From Leifsonia shinshuensis (GTDB lineage Bacteria; Actinomycetota; Actinomycetes; Actinomycetales; Microbacteriaceae): a DNA stretch of 64,000 nt. The DNA lies in the NCBI RefSeq assembly GCF_022606355.1, contig NZ_JAHHZQ010000002.1:310001-374000 (forward strand), given 5' to 3'. A program made the position numbers and the translations under genes. Numbering within the stretch: the first letter of the stretch is position 1; each line of letters begins with the position of its first letter. Below are positions 1-9,042 of this stretch, piece by piece. The notes under the pieces were generated by a model. It had not been told where the DNA came from. It saw nothing but the letters and a program-made list of their open reading frames with translations, and made no database searches.

Positions 1-14
1 ACCGCGATGCGCGG

Positions 15-545
15 CTAGATGTCCCCCGCCGTCGCCACCGGCACGAGCACTGCGCGCGCGAGCGAGTGGAAGTGGGCGTTGAAGCCCAGCACCGCCGGGG
101 TCGACTCGGGATCGAGCTCGAGGTGGTCGACGTCGAGGGCGTGGACCACGATGTAGTAGTGGTGCGTGCCCGTTCCCGGGGGCGGCCCCGCACCGGTGAA
201 GCTCTTGGACCTCAGCTCGTTGGAGAGCATCGCCGCGCCCTGCGGGAGGGCGGCCCCGCCCTCGGCTCCCGCGCCGGCGGCCAGCGAGGTCACCGAGGCG
301 GGGATGTCGTAGACCGCCCAGTGCCAGAACCCGGAGCCCGTCGGCGCATCGGGGTCGTGGATCGTGACGGCGAAGCTCTTGGTCTCTGCCGGGAACCCGC
401 TCCAGGAGAGCTGCGGCGAGACGTCTCCGCCGCCACCGCCCGCTCCCCACTGGGCCCGCGCCAGCGGCCGGTCGTCGGCGACGTCGTCGCTCGTGAGGGT
501 GAACAAGGGGACGGCGCCGAAGCGCTCGAGCGGATCTCTCGACAT
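15..545 (-). CDS. YbhB/YbcL family Raf kinase inhibitor-like (PEBP) protein
   Basis: A 176-residue protein of the phosphatidylethanolamine-binding fold. Visible family motifs are [10 protein letters not shown] (about residue 43), the ligand-pocket DPDAP (about 64), [10 protein letters not shown] (about 73) and [11 protein letters not shown] (about 128). Bacterial members are small cytosolic or periplasmic proteins; no signal peptide is visible here, so cytosolic. The biochemical role of bacterial PEBPs is poorly defined, so no reaction is assigned. The ATG start at 545 gives the full family length. The mannosyltransferase gene ends 10 bases upstream on the same strand, so the two are probably co-transcribed. 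Confidence 0.85.
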   Translation of the reverse strand: MSRDPLERFGAVPLFTLTSDDVADDRPLARAQWGAGGGGGDVSPQLSWSGFPAETKSFAVTIHDPDAPTGSGFWHWAVYDIPASVTSLAAGAGAEGGAALPQGAAMLSNELRSKSFTGAGPPPGTGTHHYYIVVHALDVDHLELDPESTPAVLGFNAHFHSLARAVLVPVATAGDI

Positions 546-555
546 GGAGGCAACG

Positions 556-1350
556 CTACGCGCGCTGCGTCGACTCCGTCAGTGCCGATCGCTCCGGCCG
601 CTTGCGGAAGCGTTTGGGCAGACCCACGATCCCCCAGCCGGTCACCCGCAACATCGCCTCCGCGACGATGCCTCCGGTCATCTTCGAGGCCCCGTGCTCG
701 CGCTCGACGAAGGTGATGGGCACCTCGACCACAGCCAGGCCGGCATCGTATGCGCGCCGCAGCATGTCGATCTGGAAGCAGTAGCCCTGGCTCTCGACGG
801 CCTCGAAGTGGATGCGACGCAGCGCATCCGCCGTGAAAGCCCGGTAGCCGCCGGTGACGTCGCGCGCCCGGACGCCCAGGCAGAACCGCGAATAGGTGCT
901 GCCACCGCGGGAGATGAGGCGCCGGTGGATCGGCCAGTTGACCACGCTGCCACCCGCCACCCAGCGGGAACCGAGTACCAGGTCGGCGCCGTCTGCTCCG
1001 TCGCCCGCCGGAACGGCGCGCAGCGCGGCGAGCAGCGACGGGAGCTCCTCCGGACGGTGCGACCCGTCGGCGTCCATCTCGACGACCGCGTCGTAGCCGC
1101 CGTCAAGCGCCCACGACATCCCCGCGCGGTACGCGGCGCCGAGGCCTTCCTTGCCCGCCCGGTGCAGGACGTGCACGTTGGCGTCGGTCGCGGCGAGCGC
1201 GTCGGCGATCTGGCCGGTGCCGTCCGGCGATCCGTCGTCGACGACGAGGATGTCCACCTCGGGTGCGGAGGCGCGGATCCGTCCGACGACGGACCCGATG
1301 TTCTCGCGCTCGTTGTACGTCGGAAGGATCACGATGGTTCGCATACTCAT
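556..1350 (-). CDS. ppm1: Polyprenol monophosphomannose synthase (GT2)
   Basis: Transfers mannose from GDP-mannose to polyprenyl phosphate, giving the lipid-linked mannose donor for lipoglycans and protein O-mannosylation. The 264-residue product is a single GT2 domain: [12 protein letters not shown] near the N terminus, [11 protein letters not shown], the metal-binding [11 protein letters not shown] and the late HGASKM motif. It lacks membrane helices and the apolipoprotein N-acyltransferase domain fused to some actinobacterial Ppm1 proteins, so it is the soluble catalytic part acting at the inner face of the membrane. Three ATGs (1362, 1350, 1344) precede the conserved [10 protein letters not shown]; no clear ribosome site separates them and 1350 was chosen. 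An open frame continues upstream to 3108 but is antisense to trhO and the antiporter and is not coding. Confidence 0.88.
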   Translation of the reverse strand: MSMRTIVILPTYNERENIGSVVGRIRASAPEVDILVVDDGSPDGTGQIADALAATDANVHVLHRAGKEGLGAAYRAGMSWALDGGYDAVVEMDADGSHRPEELPSLLAALRAVPAGDGADGADLVLGSRWVAGGSVVNWPIHRRLISRGGSTYSRFCLGVRARDVTGGYRAFTADALRRIHFEAVESQGYCFQIDMLRRAYDAGLAVVEVPITFVEREHGASKMTGGIVAEAMLRVTGWGIVGLPKRFRKRPERSALTESTQRA

Positions 1351-1413
1351 ACCATCATCCATTCTGCTGAACGGGAGGCGAACGAATCTGTCTGTATTCG
1401 CAGTCGACGCTGC

Positions 1414-1419
1414 TACCAT
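1414..1419 (+). promoter_or_regulatory. Candidate -10 box, leaderless trhO transcript
   Basis: TACCAT followed by 6 bases and the ATG at 1426, with no Shine-Dalgarno sequence between. The same TANNNT-N6-9-start spacing recurs through the window. Inferred, not mapped. Confidence 0.5.
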
Positions 1420-1425
1420 CCCCCG

Positions 1426-2310
1426 ATGCCCGTCGCCAAGGTACTGCTCTTCTATGTCTTCGCGCCCCTCCCTGATCCCGACGCGGTGCGGCTGTGGCAG
1501 CGCGACCTCTGCGAGTCGCTCGGACTGCGTGGTCGGATCCTGCTGTCGAAGGACGGCATCAACGGAACCCTCGGTGGTGAGCTCGGCGCGCTCAAACGCT
1601 ATGTGCGCAAGACGAAGGACTACTCCGCGTTCCACGATCTCGACGTCAAGTGGAGTGAGGGTTCCGGCCTCGACGACGAGGGAGGGAGTCTCGACTTCCC
1701 GAGGCTCTCGGTGCGCGTGCGCGACGAGATCGTCTCGTTCGGCGCCCCGGAGGAGCTTCGCGTGGAGGCCGGCGGCGTCGTCGGCGGCGGCGAGCGGCTC
1801 GACCCTGACGGCCTCCACACGCTTCTCGAACAGAGGGACGACGTGGTCTTCTTCGACGGGCGCAACCGTTTCGAGGCCGGCATCGGGCGCTTCCGCGACG
1901 CGGTCGTCCCCGACGTCGCGACGACGCGGGAGTTCGTGGCCGAGCTGGACAGCGGCCGCTACGACCACTTGAAGGACAAGGCGGTCGTCACCTACTGCAC
2001 CGGAGGGATCCGCTGCGAAGTGCTCTCGGGGTTGATGCGCTCGCGCGGGTTCGGCGAGGTCTACCAGCTCGACGGCGGCGTCGTCCGCTACGGCGAGCGC
2101 TTCGGCGACGACGGACTCTGGGAGGGTTCGCTCTACGTCTTCGACGGACGGGGCTCCGTGCGGTTCTCCGACCACGCGGCCGTCGTTGGCCGCTGCGCCG
2201 GGTGCGGCGCCGCCACCGATCGGATGCGCAACTGCACCGATCTCACGTGCCGCGAACAGCTCGTGGTCTGCGAGGACTGCTCGGCATCGGCCTGCGCCGC
2301 GCACTCCTGA
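1426..2310 (+). CDS. trhO: tRNA uridine(34) hydroxylase, rhodanese family
   Basis: Oxygen-dependent formation of 5-hydroxyuridine at tRNA position 34 (formerly YceA). The 294-residue protein has the N-terminal acylphosphatase-like domain ([11 protein letters not shown], then [15 protein letters not shown]), the central rhodanese domain with FFDGRNRFE and the persulfide loop CTGGIRCE (active Cys about residue 191), and a C-terminal Cys-rich tail with several CxxC pairs. This is standard for the family. The ATG lies 6 bases after TACCAT (1414-1419), so the transcript is probably leaderless. It is divergent from the mannosyltransferase gene. Confidence 0.9.
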   Translation: MPVAKVLLFYVFAPLPDPDAVRLWQRDLCESLGLRGRILLSKDGINGTLGGELGALKRYVRKTKDYSAFHDLDVKWSEGSGLDDEGGSLDFPRLSVRVRDEIVSFGAPEELRVEAGGVVGGGERLDPDGLHTLLEQRDDVVFFDGRNRFEAGIGRFRDAVVPDVATTREFVAELDSGRYDHLKDKAVVTYCTGGIRCEVLSGLMRSRGFGEVYQLDGGVVRYGERFGDDGLWEGSLYVFDGRGSVRFSDHAAVVGRCAGCGAATDRMRNCTDLTCREQLVVCEDCSASACAAHS

Positions 2311-2386
2311 CCGGGCACAGGATCGGCGGGCCCGATCCACGCGGATCGCCGGGAACCATTGCTGGCGCTTTCGCGTTGCGGCCATC

Positions 2387-3979
2387 ATGAACACCATGGA
2401 TCCGGTAGCCACCATCGTCTGGATCGTGTCGTTCGTCGTCGTGACGGTCACGGTCACGGGACTCTCGCGCCGCGTGGGCTGGTCGGCTCCCGTCGTGCTC
2501 GTCGTCGTCGGCGCGGTCGCCTCGTTCATCCCCGGGGTTCCACAGGTCGCCCTGGAGCCCGAGGTCGTGCTGTACGGCCTGCTGCCTCCGCTGCTCTTCG
2601 CGGCGGCCATCCAGACCTCCATCGTCGACGTCCGGGCCAGGCGCGACGGCATCCTGCTGCTCTCGGTCGGTCTGGTGATCTTCACCGTCGTGGTCGTCGG
2701 TCTCACCACGTGGCTGGTGGTGCCCGCGATCACGATCGCCGCCGCCTTCGCCTTCGGCGCGGTCGTCGCCCCGACGGACACGGTGGCCGTGACGGCGATC
2801 GCCGGGCGCGTGCACCTCCCCCGGCGACTCGTGACCGTGCTGGAGGGCGAGAGCCTGCTCAACGACGCGACCGCCCTGGTGGCGTTGAACGCGACCATCG
2901 CGGCGATCGTCAGCGTCGTCAACCCGTGGGCGATCGCCGGCGACTTCGTCATCGCCGTGGTGGTCGGTGTCGGGACCGGCCTGCTGATCGGCTGGATCCT
3001 GTCCTTGATCCGCAAGCAGCTGCGCTCGCCGGTGCTCGACACCTCCCTCGGGCTGATCACGCCGTATCTCGCGTTCATCCCGTCCCAGTTCCTGCACGGG
3101 TCCGGCATCCTCTCCGTGGTGGTCGCCGGCCTCTACCTCGGCTTCCGCTCCCCGACCATCCAGACGGCGGAGGCGCGGATCGCCGAGACGATCAACTGGC
3201 GCACGATCGAGTTCCTGCTCGAGAACGCGGTGTTCCTGTTCATCGGGCTGGAGCTCTCGAGCATCCTGAGCTCGGCCTTCCGGTCGGGCATCACGGTGGC
3301 CGAGACGGTGTGGATCAGCGTCGCCGTGCTCCTCGCGCTGTTCCTCGCGCGGTTCGTCTGGATGGTCGGGACGACGGCGCTCTACCGCTATGGACCGCAA
3401 CGGCTCCGGGAGCGTGGCTGGACCTGGCCGACGGGCATCGCGGTGTCGTTCGCCGGAATCCGCGGAGTGGTCACCCTCGCGGCGGTGTTTCTGCTCCCCG
3501 CGCAGACGCCGCACCGCGAGTTCCTGCAGTTCCTGGCGTTCGTGGTCGTCGTCGCGACCCTTCTGGAGGGGCTCACGCTGCCGTGGGTCATCCGCAGACT
3601 GAAGCTGCCGCCTCCGGATTTCGCGCAGGAGGCCGGCGAGATGCAGCGCCTCCTGGCCGAGGCGCAGTCCGCGGGGCTCGAGCACCTGGAGGCGCAGGTC
3701 ACCGGGGACGAGGACGACCGGGTCATCGAGCGACTGCGCGTGAACGCCGTGTTCCTGTCGGACGCGCTCGAGAATCCCACCCCGGAGGACACCGAGGACG
3801 CACCGCTCGAGTACCGCAGGCTCCGGAGGTCGATGATCGTGGCCGAACGCCAGGCGGTGCTCGAGGCGCGTGCTGAGGGCCGCTACCAGGAACTGGCGGT
3901 CCGGTCGGTGCTGGCATTCCTCGACGCCGAGGAGTCGGCCCTCAAGGCCGGAGGGAGCGACGGCAAGAAGCTGATGTGA
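2387..3979 (+). CDS. Na+/H+ antiporter, CPA1 (NhaP/YjcE) family
   Basis: Integral membrane monovalent cation/proton antiporter of 530 residues. About a dozen hydrophobic helices fill the first 420 residues. The ion-binding CPA1 motifs are present: APTDTVAVTA (about residue 128) and EGESLLNDATALV (about 154), plus the late GIRGVVTLA. A hydrophilic C-terminal domain of about 100 residues, rich in Glu and Arg, follows and is probably regulatory and cytosolic. The start at 2387 (MNTMDP) was chosen because the hydrophobic first helix begins directly after it; ATG 2396 is an equal alternative. The frame is open further upstream, but that part overlaps trhO. Confidence 0.9.
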   Translation: MNTMDPVATIVWIVSFVVVTVTVTGLSRRVGWSAPVVLVVVGAVASFIPGVPQVALEPEVVLYGLLPPLLFAAAIQTSIVDVRARRDGILLLSVGLVIFTVVVVGLTTWLVVPAITIAAAFAFGAVVAPTDTVAVTAIAGRVHLPRRLVTVLEGESLLNDATALVALNATIAAIVSVVNPWAIAGDFVIAVVVGVGTGLLIGWILSLIRKQLRSPVLDTSLGLITPYLAFIPSQFLHGSGILSVVVAGLYLGFRSPTIQTAEARIAETINWRTIEFLLENAVFLFIGLELSSILSSAFRSGITVAETVWISVAVLLALFLARFVWMVGTTALYRYGPQRLRERGWTWPTGIAVSFAGIRGVVTLAAVFLLPAQTPHREFLQFLAFVVVVATLLEGLTLPWVIRRLKLPPPDFAQEAGEMQRLLAEAQSAGLEHLEAQVTGDEDDRVIERLRVNAVFLSDALENPTPEDTEDAPLEYRRLRRSMIVAERQAVLEARAEGRYQELAVRSVLAFLDAEESALKAGGSDGKKLM

Positions 3980-3998
3980 GCGCAGGACGCCGCCGACG

Positions 3999-5483
3999 TC
4001 AGCGCACGGTCGTGTCGTCGGTCGGCGCGTCCGCTGCGGCGAGCGCCGCCGCCTGCGCCGCGTCGGCTCCTGCTCCCGCATCGGCACCCCGCCCTGACGG
4101 GACCCGCGGTCGCCGCGCCCAGAGTCGGGCCCGCTGCGACGACAGCGCCAGCACGACCAGGATGTCCAGCGGCAGCCCCAGGATGTTGGTGTGCAGCGTG
4201 ACCTGCGCGCCGCCGTTGAAGAAGTCGATCGCCGCGAGGATCACCAGCAGGGCGCTCAACGACATGGAGGCGATGCGCGCCCAGTTGCTGCCGGCGAACA
4301 CCAGCAGCGCGAGTGCGAAGGAGAAGACGAGCCCCGCCGCGAAGACGCCCATCGCGATCCCGAACACCAGGTCGGCTACCTGCAGTTCGGACGCGGTGAG
4401 TGTCTGCCCGGTCTGCGACACCAGCTCGGAGCGGATGAAGGCCGGCCAGGCGAGCACCGTGAGGACGACCGTGAGCACGCCGGCGAGCACGCGCAGCAGC
4501 ATGAGGAGGAAACCGAGCGTCGTCGGCACCGGCCGGCGCTCGGCGCGGGCCACACGGCGCTCATACGCCCCGGCCGCGCGCGCCACCGCCCACGGCTCGA
4601 CCGTCACCGCCGTCAGATCGACCACGGGGAGGTCGCCGTCGGTCTCGATGCTGTCGCCCCCGCCGTTGCGTGAGTGGTAGCCGCTCGAGAAGTCGCGGAT
4701 GACCGACACCTCCGCACCGATCCCGGCGTCCTGCAGGGTCGAGACGATGTGGTCGCGCTCGATGTCGGTGTTGGCGTCGATCTTGTGCGTGATCTGCAGC
4801 GTGAACAGGGAGAACCCGACGGACCGGTCGAACGTCCCTGCCGCCAGCCAGTCGACGCGATGGCCGCCAGGGAGCAGCCATCCCTCCGGGCACCGCCAGA
4901 ACCGCACGTGATGCCGCTTCGCGGGGTTGCCGAGCACCTCCTGCTGGTAGGCGAGGTCCTGCTGATGGCCGAAGAGGAACAGCGGGCTCACCGGCGCCTC
5001 GTCGTAGCTGCGCCGGAGCAGCGTCGAGGTGATGATGCGCCGGCTGGAGGCCGCGGTGACCTCGTCGGCCCGGGTCCAGCCCGCCGCCGTCATCGCCTCG
5101 TCGAGCTGTGCCTCCGACCCGAGCAGTGCCAGGTTGATCGGGTCGCCCAGCAGGCCGTCGCTGGTCCTCGCCCTCCCGATGAAGTAGTCGGGCACGTAAA
5201 TCTGGGTGAGGATGCGATGCAGTCTCGGCAGCACCAGGTAGGCGAGCACGATCCAGAACAGCACGAAGAAGAGGACGAGGAACCAGCCCCACCCGAAGCT
5301 CTCGGTGAGCACGAGCCACGCGAGCCAGATCGCCGCGACGCCGCCGAACACGAAGAACGCGTTGTCGACGACGGCGTTGACGGACACCCGGCGGCCGGTG
5401 GCGGAGAGGGTCTTGGACGGCCCCGGTCCCCCGCCCGCGGATGCTGCCCGCGGCGGTCCACCCGGCTCCCCGGCGCCCTCCAT
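3999..5483 (-). CDS. Membrane protein with LssY-type C-terminal domain
   Basis: A 494-residue membrane protein. Two helices at about residues 40-90 (VFGGVAAIWLAWLVL, WFLVLFFVLFWIVLAYLVL) are followed by a soluble block of about 190 residues with the signature of the LssY C-terminal domain: GDPINLALLGSEAQL, AMTAAGWTRADEVT, ITSTLLRRSYDEAPVSPLFL and QDLAYQQEVLGNPAKRHHVR. Three or four further helices follow at about 330-450, then an Ala-rich tail. LssY domains also occur next to PAP2 phosphatase domains; their function is unknown, so none is assigned. The ATG is 6 bases behind TAGGAT (minus strand, 5490-5495), suggesting a leaderless transcript divergent from the lyase gene. Confidence 0.75.
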   Translation of the reverse strand: MEGAGEPGGPPRAASAGGGPGPSKTLSATGRRVSVNAVVDNAFFVFGGVAAIWLAWLVLTESFGWGWFLVLFFVLFWIVLAYLVLPRLHRILTQIYVPDYFIGRARTSDGLLGDPINLALLGSEAQLDEAMTAAGWTRADEVTAASSRRIITSTLLRRSYDEAPVSPLFLFGHQQDLAYQQEVLGNPAKRHHVRFWRCPEGWLLPGGHRVDWLAAGTFDRSVGFSLFTLQITHKIDANTDIERDHIVSTLQDAGIGAEVSVIRDFSSGYHSRNGGGDSIETDGDLPVVDLTAVTVEPWAVARAAGAYERRVARAERRPVPTTLGFLLMLLRVLAGVLTVVLTVLAWPAFIRSELVSQTGQTLTASELQVADLVFGIAMGVFAAGLVFSFALALLVFAGSNWARIASMSLSALLVILAAIDFFNGGAQVTLHTNILGLPLDILVVLALSSQRARLWARRPRVPSGRGADAGAGADAAQAAALAAADAPTDDTTVR

Positions 5484-5489
5484 GCGCCC

Positions 5490-5522
5490 ATCCTAGAGCG
5501 GGCGCGGCGCGGGTCGTAGGGT
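5490..5522. promoter_or_regulatory. Divergent pair of candidate -10 boxes
   Basis: On the minus strand TAGGAT (5490-5495) lies 6 bases before the ATG at 5483. On the plus strand TAGGGT (5517-5522) lies 6 bases before the ATG at 5529. Both divergent genes would have leaderless mRNAs from a 45-bp intergenic space. Confidence 0.5.
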
Positions 5523-5528
5523 GGCGTC

Positions 5529-6305
5529 ATGGCCTCCATCACCGAACGCGGCGCAGAACTGCGCCGACTCCATCACGCCCCTGAACTGCTCCAGGTGGTC
5601 AACGTGTGGGATGCGATCAGCGCGAAGGTGGTCGCAGCGCTCCCCGAGACGCGGGCGCTGGCGACGGCCAGCCACTCCATCGCGGCGACCTTCGGCTACG
5701 AGGACGGCGAGCGGATCCCCCTCGAGCTGATGCTCGACATGGTCGGCCGTATCGTGACCGCGACCGACCTCCCCGTGAGCGCCGACCTGGAGGCCGGCTA
5801 CGGCGATGCGGGCGACACCATCCGCCGGGCCATCGGCGTCGGCGTGGTCGGCGCCAACCTGGAGGACCAGGTCCGGCCGTTCGACGACGCGGTCTCCGCC
5901 GTGCGCTCCGCGGTCGGTGCGGCGGAGGCGGAGGGCGTGCCGTTCGCGCTCAACGCCCGCACCGACGTCTGGATCCGAGACAACATCAACACTGCCGACG
6001 AGAAGACCGAGGAGGCCATCCGCCGCGGCAGGGCCTTCCTCGACGAGGGCGCGACGTGCGTGTTCGTGCCGGGTCGGCTCGACGAGGAGACGGTGTCACG
6101 CCTCGTCGCCGCCCTGGGGCCGCGCACGCTCAGCGTCATCGCAGTGCCCGGCTCGCTCTCGCCCGCCCGGCTGCACGAGCTGGGCGTCGCCCGGATCTCG
6201 TACGGCCCGTGGACGCAGCGCGTCGCACTCGCGGCGCTCCAGCGCACGGCGACGGAGCTCTACGCCGGAGGCGACCTGCCCGATGGCGTTCCCGTGCTGA
6301 ACTGA
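5529..6305 (+). CDS. Isocitrate lyase / PEP mutase family protein
   Basis: A 258-residue enzyme of the ICL/PEPM superfamily, TIM-barrel lyases or mutases acting on 2-hydroxy- or phospho-carboxylates with Mg2+. Visible motifs are VVNVWDAISAKV near the N terminus, the metal-binding DLEAGYGDAGDT (about residue 86), GANLEDQ, NARTDVW (about 140) and VPGSLSP. The KKCGH loop of true isocitrate lyase is absent and the length is about half, so it belongs to the short PEP mutase-like group (oxaloacetate decarboxylase, methylisocitrate lyase-like or carboxyphosphonoenolpyruvate mutase-like). The substrate cannot be told. The AcuI-type reductase follows 31 bases downstream on the same strand, probably one operon. 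Confidence 0.8.
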   Translation: MASITERGAELRRLHHAPELLQVVNVWDAISAKVVAALPETRALATASHSIAATFGYEDGERIPLELMLDMVGRIVTATDLPVSADLEAGYGDAGDTIRRAIGVGVVGANLEDQVRPFDDAVSAVRSAVGAAEAEGVPFALNARTDVWIRDNINTADEKTEEAIRRGRAFLDEGATCVFVPGRLDEETVSRLVAALGPRTLSVIAVPGSLSPARLHELGVARISYGPWTQRVALAALQRTATELYAGGDLPDGVPVLN

Positions 6306-6336
6306 GACCCCCGACCGAACCGACCGAAGGAGGACC

Positions 6337-7359
6337 ATGGGCGACTTCCGCGCCATCGTCATCGAGCAGGAGACCGAGGGCGGCCGCATCCTCGCGCACA
6401 CCGCGGAGGTGCGGCAGCTGAGCGACGCGTTCCTGATGGCGGGCGAGGTGACTGTCGCTGTCGAGTTCTCCGACCTCAACTACAAGGACGGCCTGGCCAT
6501 CGCCGGGCGCCCCGGCGTCGCGCGGGTGTCCCCGCTGATCCCCGGGATCGACCTGGTGGGCGTCGTCGAGTCGTCGGAGGACCCGCGCTGGCGCCCGGGC
6601 GATCGCGTCGTGCTGAACGGCGACGGCATCGGCGAGAGCCACCACGGCGGCCTGGCCGAGCGCGCCCGCGTTCGCGGCGACGCTCTCGTTCGCGTGCCCG
6701 ACACGCTCCTGAACGAGCAGGCGGCGGCGATCGGCACGGCCGGCTTCACCGCGATGCTCGCGGTGCTCGCGCTCGAGCGCACGGGTGTCGACCCTGAGGA
6801 GGTGCGCGAGTCCGGATCGAGCGTGCTGGTCACCGGCGCGGCGGGAGGCGTCGGCTCGGTCGCGGTGTCCCTCCTGGCGAAGCTGGGATACCCGGTTACA
6901 GCGTCCACCGGCCGCCCGGTGGAGCACGGCGGCTACCTGACCGACCTCGGCGCCGCCGCCATCATCGACCGCGCAGAGCTCTCCGACCCGGGCCGGCCGC
7001 TGCAGACCCAGCGCTGGGCGGGTGCGATCGACTCGGTCGGCAGCCACACCCTCGCGAACGTGCTCGCGCAGACGCGCTACGGAGGAACGGTCGCCGCCTG
7101 CGGACTGGCGCAGGGCGCCGACCTCCCGGCGACGGTCATGCCGTTCATCCTGCGCGGGGTCACCCTCACCGGCATCAACTCGGTGGAGGCACCTCCGGCA
7201 CTCCGTGAGACCGCGTGGCGCCGCCTCGGCACCGACCTCGACGAGGAGGCCCTCGCGGCGATGACGCGGTTCATCCCGCTCGCCGAGGCGATCCCTGCTG
7301 CTGACGACATCCTCGCGGGACGACTCCACGGGCGCACCGTGGTCGATGTCCGGGCCTGA
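6337..7359 (+). CDS. acuI: Acrylyl-CoA reductase family (AcuI/YhdH) MDR oxidoreductase
   Basis: A 340-residue zinc-independent medium-chain dehydrogenase/reductase of the AcuI/YhdH group, which reduces acryloyl-CoA to propionyl-CoA with NADPH. Motifs: FSDLNYKDGLAI (about residue 47), PGIDLVGVVESSEDPRWRPG, the Rossmann loop VTGAAGGVGSVAVSLL (about 165) and SVGSHTLANVL. The catalytic and structural zinc cysteines of alcohol dehydrogenases are absent, as expected. A strong ribosome site (GAAGGAGG) sits 6 bases before the ATG. The pairing with a PEP mutase/methylisocitrate-lyase-like enzyme hints at short-chain acyl-CoA (propionate-type) metabolism, which is inference. Confidence 0.85.
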   Translation: MGDFRAIVIEQETEGGRILAHTAEVRQLSDAFLMAGEVTVAVEFSDLNYKDGLAIAGRPGVARVSPLIPGIDLVGVVESSEDPRWRPGDRVVLNGDGIGESHHGGLAERARVRGDALVRVPDTLLNEQAAAIGTAGFTAMLAVLALERTGVDPEEVRESGSSVLVTGAAGGVGSVAVSLLAKLGYPVTASTGRPVEHGGYLTDLGAAAIIDRAELSDPGRPLQTQRWAGAIDSVGSHTLANVLAQTRYGGTVAACGLAQGADLPATVMPFILRGVTLTGINSVEAPPALRETAWRRLGTDLDEEALAAMTRFIPLAEAIPAADDILAGRLHGRTVVDVRA

Positions 7360-7374
7360 GCCCCACGGCTGCAA

Positions 7375-7380
7375 TAGGCT
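7375..7380 (+). promoter_or_regulatory. Candidate -10 box, leaderless DUF1304 gene
   Basis: TAGGCT, then 6 bases, then the ATG at 7387. There is no ribosome-binding sequence between. Confidence 0.5.
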
Positions 7381-7386
7381 GACCGC

Positions 7387-7767
7387 ATGATCGTCCTCGC
7401 GACCGTCGTCGTCACCCTCGCCGCGGCACTGCACATCGGGATCTTCGTGATGGAGAGCGTGGCCTGGTCCAGGCCCGCCGTCTGGAAGCGCTTCGGCGTC
7501 ACCGATCAGGCCGCGGCCGACACGACCCGCCCGATGGCGTACAACCAGGGGTTCTACAACCTGTTCCTGGCGATCGGCGCGATCATCGGGCTGATCCTGC
7601 TCGGTGTCGGACTGCACGCCGCCGGCCTCGCCCTCATCTACTTCACCATGGCGAGCATGCTCGCCGCGTCGATCGTGCTCGTCACCACGGGCCGCGGCTA
7701 CGTGCGCCCCGCGATCATCCAGGGCGTGCTACCGCTCATCGGCATCGTGCTGATGCTGTTCTCCTGA
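7387..7767 (+). CDS. DUF1304 membrane protein (copy 1)
   Basis: A 126-residue protein of four predicted membrane helices (about residues 1-24, 57-78, 81-102 and 108-125) with the DUF1304 core MAYNQGFYNLFLA between helices 1 and 2. The family has no established function. A second copy lies at 9043-9432, and the two share the run RPMAYNQGFYNLFLA exactly. The copies flank an FAD monooxygenase gene on the opposite strand. A small transport or redox-support role is possible but unproven. Confidence 0.85.
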   Translation: MIVLATVVVTLAAALHIGIFVMESVAWSRPAVWKRFGVTDQAAADTTRPMAYNQGFYNLFLAIGAIIGLILLGVGLHAAGLALIYFTMASMLAASIVLVTTGRGYVRPAIIQGVLPLIGIVLMLFS

Positions 7768-7797
7768 GGCGGCGCGGTCGGTCGAGGGGGCTCTCCG

Positions 7798-9018
7798 TCA
7801 GCGGAGCTCAGGGGCGACGGACTCCGGCCGCAACCCCCGCCCGATCAGCCGGGCTGTGAACCGCTGCACCACCGGGGTCGCCGCGGCGACCGCCAGCCGA
7901 AGGGCGGGAGGGGGCGGTGACGGCAGGATCGGACCGCCGCCCGGCTTCGTGATCCTGCGGTGCGCCGCCAACTGGATGCGCTGCATCCGCTCGACGGGTG
8001 GCAGACGACGCCGCTGCACGGCATCGAGCAGCCGCAGATCCACAGGGCCGTCGCGCAGCGGCGCCGCGAGCACGTTCGCCGCGGCCACGGCGTCCTGCAC
8101 CGCGTAGTTGACACCGACACCGAACGCCGGCGACATCGCGTGCGCGGCGTCGCCGATCGCCAGGAACCCGCGCCGGTACCACCGCGGAAGCCGGTCGACC
8201 TGCACGTTCAGGAGCTTGAGCGACTCCCAGTCCGTGATCGTCTCCAACGGCTCCCGGAGGAACGGAGCCGCACCGGCGACCGCGGATCGGAACGCCGGCA
8301 GGCCCGCCGCGCGGAGCCCGTCGATGCCGCCCTTCGCGATCACCAGCCCGGCCTGGAAGTAGTCGCCGCGGTCGATGGTGATGACCATGGCGCCGCCGCC
8401 GAGGTAGGCGAGCGTCGAGGGTTGCGTGCCGCCCGGCTTCGGAAGCCGGAACCAGATCACGTCGATGGGCACACCGAAGCGGCGGGGGCGCAGCCCCGCG
8501 GCGGCGCGCAAGACCGAGTCGCGCCCGTCGGCCGCCACGGTGAGGTCGGCCTCCACTCGGAGCCCGCCCGCCGGGGTGTGCGCCACCAGGCCGCGCACGA
8601 CGTCGGCCTCCCGGATCAGCGCGGTCGCCTCGGCCTGCAGAACGAGCCGGAAGTTCGGATACCGTTCCGCCTCCTGCGCGAGGAAGGTGAGGAAGTCCCA
8701 CTGCGGTGCGAGCACCAGGAAGTCGTCCGGCGGCTTCAGCCTCCCGAAGTCGATGGGGTGCAGCCGCGTACCGTCGACCACCGCGTCGAGCGCGCGGATG
8801 CTGGTGTGCGGGAGGCCGAGGAAAGCATCGCGGAGTCCCAGCTCGCCGAGCACCCCGACGGTGGACGGGTGGATGGTGTCACCGCGGAAATCGCGGAAGA
8901 AGTCGGCGTGCTTCTCGAGCACGACGACCTCGAGACCGGCGCGCGCCAGAAGCAGCCCGAGCATCATGCCCGCAGGACCGCCCCCGGAGATGGCGCAGGA
9001 CGCCTGCATCACTTCCAT
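7798..9018 (-). CDS. FAD-dependent monooxygenase / oxidoreductase
   Basis: A 406-residue class A flavoprotein hydroxylase-type enzyme that would use FAD and NAD(P)H to oxygenate or oxidise an organic substrate. The N-terminal dinucleotide fold SGGGPAGMMLGLLLARAG ends in the ribose-binding LEKH. The mid-protein DG motif AADGRDSVLRAA and the C-terminal GD motif IGDAAHAMSPAFGVGVNYA complete the FAD signature. The substrate is unknown; relatives act on aromatics, polyketides or tetracycline-like compounds. The start at 9018 (MEVMQAS) is supported by TACGCT 8 bases upstream; ATG 9009 is an alternative. The open frame beyond 9018 runs into the divergent DUF1304 gene and is not coding. Confidence 0.85.
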   Translation of the reverse strand: MEVMQASCAISGGGPAGMMLGLLLARAGLEVVVLEKHADFFRDFRGDTIHPSTVGVLGELGLRDAFLGLPHTSIRALDAVVDGTRLHPIDFGRLKPPDDFLVLAPQWDFLTFLAQEAERYPNFRLVLQAEATALIREADVVRGLVAHTPAGGLRVEADLTVAADGRDSVLRAAAGLRPRRFGVPIDVIWFRLPKPGGTQPSTLAYLGGGAMVITIDRGDYFQAGLVIAKGGIDGLRAAGLPAFRSAVAGAAPFLREPLETITDWESLKLLNVQVDRLPRWYRRGFLAIGDAAHAMSPAFGVGVNYAVQDAVAAANVLAAPLRDGPVDLRLLDAVQRRRLPPVERMQRIQLAAHRRITKPGGGPILPSPPPPALRLAVAAATPVVQRFTARLIGRGLRPESVAPELR

Positions 9019-9026
9019 GACCCCGA

Positions 9027-9036
9027 AGCGTATCCT
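9027..9036. promoter_or_regulatory. Overlapping divergent -10 boxes
   Basis: Plus-strand TATCCT (9031-9036) precedes the ATG at 9043 by 6 bases. Minus-strand TACGCT (9027-9032) precedes the ATG at 9018 by 8 bases. The hexamers share positions 9031-9032, and only 24 bp separate the two start codons. RNA polymerase could not occupy both at once, so divergent transcription would be mutually exclusive. Inferred from sequence only. Confidence 0.45.
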
Positions 9037-9042
9037 CCCCAC

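Noticed and set aside
556-3108. 850-codon minus-strand frame
   Set aside because: Only 556-1350 matches a family (mannosyltransferase); the rest is antisense to trhO and the antiporter and is a product of high GC.
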